DNA from: Arthrobacter yangruifuii
GTDB lineage: Bacteria; Actinomycetota; Actinomycetes; Actinomycetales; Micrococcaceae
Reading direction: 5' to 3'
NCBI RefSeq assembly: GCF_009192775.1
Contig: NZ_VTFX01000001.1
Span: 372,001-436,000 of the forward strand
Length of the DNA stretch: 64,000 bases
Every line of letters starts with the position of its first letter. The stretch's first letter is position 1. Made by a program: the position numbers and the translations under genes. The notes under the pieces were generated by a model that worked only from the letters and a program-made list of their open reading frames with translations, was not told the DNA's origin and did no database searches. Of the stretch, positions 61,743-64,000 are shown in pieces.

Positions 61743-62437
61743 GGTGCCTGCCGGTGCCGGGTCTGCCTGCCGACTCCCCGGAACCCGCCCAAAGCCAGGT
61801 AGATGCCCAGCGACGCTTCCCAGATGATCTCTGGAAGGGTGGCCAGCGCCGAGGGAAGCGAGGATTGGCTGTACGCGCCGAACAGCACCGCAATTCCTGA
61901 CAATGACATCAGCGGACCTCCGATCAGGCCGAACAGGGCCAGCGGCCGCGGCACCAGATGCGAGCGGTAGAACAGGAACCCCAGCAGCAGCCCGTTGCCG
62001 ATGCCCACCACAAATCCCGGACCAAGCAGGAAGGTCCAGTCATGCACCGCGACCAGTGCCTGGGCCACGCCGACGTACTGGTCCGCGCTGCCGCCGGCTT
62101 CGACAGCCCGCCGCAGGGTCACGACTGTGAGCACGCTGAGAATTCCGACGGCAATCAGCGCGCACTCCATGATCCGGGCGGCCACGTACCCTATCGCGGC
62201 GGTCCCGCTGTGGTGTTTCAGGACCGGATACAGCACGACGGCGGTGCCGATGTTCGCGACAATCAGCACCAGTTCACAGACCACGCCCAGCAGGGCACGG
62301 GTGTCCGGGCCGGGTCCGGTGACATAGTCCGGGGCGGTCAGCAGCGGCGCGTACAGCGCAGCCCCGGCGATCGCCGAAATGAACGTGAGGAGAAAGAGGA
62401 TCCCGGCGGTCCGGGCGGTCCGGTTGGAGGCTTCCAT
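61727..62437 (-). CDS. DUF4386 membrane protein
   Basis: A 236-residue protein with six predicted helices and the DUF4386 pattern: NRTARTAGILFLLTFISAIAG at the start, VLYPVLKHHSGTAAIGYVAARIMEC and WTFLLGPGFVVGIGNGLLLGFLFYRSHLVPR (in segments) in the centre. Its molecular function is unknown. It is divergent from a TetR regulator with two operators in the gap, so its expression is presumably repressed until a ligand is sensed. Confidence 0.9.
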   Translation of the reverse strand: MEASNRTARTAGILFLLTFISAIAGAALYAPLLTAPDYVTGPGPDTRALLGVVCELVLIVANIGTAVVLYPVLKHHSGTAAIGYVAARIMECALIAVGILSVLTVVTLRRAVEAGGSADQYVGVAQALVAVHDWTFLLGPGFVVGIGNGLLLGFLFYRSHLVPRPLALFGLIGGPLMSLSGIAVLFGAYSQSSLPSALATLPEIIWEASLGIYLALGGFRGVGRQTRHRQAPAGVV

Positions 62438-62459
62438 GACGTGCTCCTGTTCGGCCGGA

Positions 62460-62476
62460 GGTGTACTACGTACACC
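62460..62476. promoter_or_regulatory. TetR operator 1 (GGTGTAC-N3-GTACACC)
   Basis: A perfect 17-bp inverted repeat GGTGTACTACGTACACC directly upstream of the DUF4386 gene, 22 bases from its start codon. Confidence 0.85.
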
Positions 62477-62493
62477 ACATGCCCTGAAGCTAG

Positions 62494-62508
62494 GTGTATG
62501 CCGTACAC
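62494..62508. promoter_or_regulatory. TetR operator 2 (GTGTAT-N3-GTACAC)
   Basis: GTGTATGCCGTACAC has the same half-sites and gap as operator 1 with one mismatched pair; the centres are 33 bp (three helical turns) apart, allowing two dimers to bind on the same face. Confidence 0.8.
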
Positions 62509-62543
62509 TTTGTCAAGCATCGAATCCTCAGGGAGGTTGGTTC

Positions 62544-63245
62544 GTGATGAAGGAACCGGTGGATCGGCAGCAGCTGCCCTCCCCACGCCGTGCCCGGCTG
62601 CACCGGGAAGCCGTACTCCGCGCCGGCGTCGGGCTGGCCGACCGGCTTGGCCTGGACGGTTTGACCATGCGTGTCCTTTCCCAGGATCTGGGCGTGGTCC
62701 CCATGGCGCTGTATAAGCATGTGGCCAACAAGCAGGAACTGCTCGAGGGCATGGTGGACCTCGTCTGGAGCGAGGTCACGGAGCCGGACGCCGAACACGG
62801 CTGGAAGCAGGCGCTGCGGAACCGTTCCGTCTCCCTGCGGGACGCGCTCACCCGGCACCGGTGGGCCGTGGGGCGGATGGAGGCATCCGGCCGTCCGGGG
62901 CCGGAGAACCTGCGCCAGCACAACGCGATGATGGGCTGCCTGCGGGAGAGCGGCTTCTCGTTCCGCGCCACCGTGCACGTGACGAGTCTGCTGGACGCCT
63001 ATGTGTACGGCTTCGTCCTGCAGCAGAAGACGCTCTCCTTCGAGACGCCGGAGGAATCGGCCGCGGCAGCTGCCGCTACCCGGAACGCGGAACCGGAGGA
63101 AACCGCGGCCCGGTATCCGTACCTGCTTGAAGTGGTGGGCGAGCTGGCGAAGGAAGGCTACGACTACGACGCCGAGTTCGCCGTCGGGCTGGATGTCCTG
63201 CTGGACGGCGTGGAGCTTCTGCGCGGCACCTGGCGCGAGGGTTAA
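62544..63245 (+). CDS. TetR-family regulator (TetR/TetR_C type)
   Basis: A 233-residue regulator. The N-terminal helix-turn-helix is LDGLTMRVLSQDLGVVPMAL then YKHVANKQELLEGMVD. The C-terminal domain resembles the tetracycline-repressor-type C-terminal domain (TetR_C_1) with a ligand pocket. GGGAGG lies 7 bases before the GTG at 62544, which is preferred over the ATG at 62547. It is divergent from the DUF4386 gene, and the two matching inverted repeats between them are its likely targets. Confidence 0.92.
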   Translation: MMKEPVDRQQLPSPRRARLHREAVLRAGVGLADRLGLDGLTMRVLSQDLGVVPMALYKHVANKQELLEGMVDLVWSEVTEPDAEHGWKQALRNRSVSLRDALTRHRWAVGRMEASGRPGPENLRQHNAMMGCLRESGFSFRATVHVTSLLDAYVYGFVLQQKTLSFETPEESAAAAAATRNAEPEETAARYPYLLEVVGELAKEGYDYDAEFAVGLDVLLDGVELLRGTWREG

Positions 63246-63318
63246 CCGCTGCGCGCAGCCCGACCCGGATCCCTGCCAGGCTCCACAACCGGCGGCGGCA
63301 CGCCTCCGTTCCCGCCGG

Positions 63319-64000
63319 TCAGCGGATGCTCTCGTACGCCTCAAGCGCGTGCCGGCGGGACTCCTTCAAATCCACGAGCGGCTCGGGATAGCCGGGAGTC
63401 AGTGCGTCCGGCACCCAGCGGGAGACATACTCACCGTCAGGATCAAAGCGCTTGGCCTGTGTCTCTGGATTGAAGATCCGGAAAAACGGTGCTGCGTCCG
63501 CGCCGGAGCCGGCAACCCACTGCCAGTTGGCGGGATTGCTCGCGGGATCTGCGTCCACCAGGGTCTCCCAGAACCATTCCTCACCCACCCGCCAGTGGAT
63601 GCCCAGGTTCTTGATCAGGAAGCTTGCGGCGACCATCCGTACCCGGTTGTGCATCCAGCCAATGCTCCAGAGCTGCCGCTGGCCGGCGTCGACCAGTGGG
63701 ATCCCTGTCAGTCCGGCCTTCCACGCATCGAGGGCGCGGAGGTCATCCGGCCGGGATTCCGACGGTGCCCGCGCATCCTTCCTGCGCAGGATCGCCGGGG
63801 TCTGCGGCCCGGAGCCCGCCGGATGTTCCCAGGGGAACGCGTCGAAGGCAGGCCGCAGGTTCCTGGTGGCCAGATCCGGGTTGTGAAAGAGCTGGTGCCA
63901 GCAGAACTCACGCCAGCCGATTTCGGCGCCGAAAACGTCCGGACCCGGCCCGTTTCCGCGGACGCGGGACAATGCGTGCCAGACCTGGAACGGACTCACA
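63319..64000 (-). CDS. DNA photolyase/cryptochrome, C-terminal part (cut by window end)
   Basis: The last 226 residues of an FAD-binding photolyase; the N-terminal antenna domain lies beyond base 64000. The FAD/DNA-binding core is well conserved: IGWREFCWHQLFHN, LTGIPLVDAGQRQLWSIGWMHNRVRMVAASFL (in adjoining segments), GEEWFWETLVDADPASN, NWQWVAGSGADAAPFFRIFNP and KRFDPDGEYVSRWVPD. This matches class I CPD photolyases, which repair UV dimers with blue light. The conserved tryptophan-rich electron path is present in the visible part. Confidence 0.92.
   Translation of the reverse strand, partial: VSPFQVWHALSRVRGNGPGPDVFGAEIGWREFCWHQLFHNPDLATRNLRPAFDAFPWEHPAGSGPQTPAILRRKDARAPSESRPDDLRALDAWKAGLTGIPLVDAGQRQLWSIGWMHNRVRMVAASFLIKNLGIHWRVGEEWFWETLVDADPASNPANWQWVAGSGADAAPFFRIFNPETQAKRFDPDGEYVSRWVPDALTPGYPEPLVDLKESRRHALEAYESIR

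Overview
The window looks like chromosome of a high-GC actinobacterium, most likely a Micrococcaceae of the Arthrobacter type. This is inferred from overall GC, gene families (GAF-ANTAR regulator, LAxTG sortase-E type sorting signal, TM2-Ltp protein, DUF6297 ABC partner), frequent GTG/TTG starts and several apparently leaderless promoters. I see no rRNA, tRNA, CRISPR array, transposase or phage block. It reads as ordinary chromosome rich in small regulated modules, most carrying their own repressor and a visible operator. Layout: (1) 1-10.4 kb: tail of a probable MarR gene, a tandem pair of VOC proteins, a MarR/ABC-exporter divergent pair, an RsbQ-like hydrolase translationally coupled to a PAS histidine kinase, an MFS-MarR efflux operon with a perfect 16-bp operator, and a DUF2254 membrane protein. 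(2) 10.4-14.1 kb: a persulfide/sulfide detoxification regulon (TauE exporter, YgaP-like rhodanese, CstR-like sensor, CstB-like persulfide dioxygenase-rhodanese and a tiny Cys-rich protein) with four copies of an ACCCCCGGGGGT operator. (3) 14.1-16.3 kb: GNAT, VOC and serine beta-lactamase-like genes. (4) 16.5-24.5 kb: a LacI-controlled catabolic operon (lactonase, two MFS carriers, SDR, beta-keto acid cleavage enzyme, two-subunit 3-oxoacid CoA-transferase). It suggests lactone hydrolysis, beta-oxidation of a hydroxy acid, acetyl-CoA-dependent cleavage and acetoacetate recovery, substrate unknown.  (5) 24.5-30.2 kb: GAF-ANTAR regulator, acyl-CoA synthetase plus dehydrogenase, a lipoprotein and a MerR regulator. 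(6) 30.5-47 kb: a frameshifted sortase-anchored surface protein, cupin/AKR pair, HTH-membrane protein pair with twin operators, an 80-residue Ser-x-x repeat protein, esterase, UvrA2-like ATPase, YnfA-like protein, 2-hydroxyacid dehydrogenase, aromatic hydroxylase, ASCH protein, AraC/SDR divergent pair, LssY_C protein and a GNAT. (7) 47.1-47.5 kb: a guanidine-III riboswitch placed over the ribosome-binding site of a Gdx-type SMR exporter. (8) 47.5-58.4 kb: a nine-gene, tightly overlapping LacI operon combining an ABC sugar importer (no ATPase), two ADP-ribosylglycohydrolase-family enzymes, a TIM-barrel/SUMF fusion, a CaiB-type CoA-transferase and a CitE-type lyase. (9) 58.4-64 kb: ABC/DUF6297 pair, TM2-Ltp protein, DUF4386 protein divergent from a TetR regulator with twin operators, and the C-terminal part of a photolyase cut by the window end. 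The strongest candidates for undescribed biology are the nine-gene glycohydrolase/CoA-lyase operon, the lactonase-BKACE operon, the RsbQ-kinase pair whose hydrolase has lost its usual catalytic histidine, the Cys-rich member of the persulfide regulon and the Ser-x-x repeat protein. All functions are read from sequence and remembered family features; no search or structure prediction was run.
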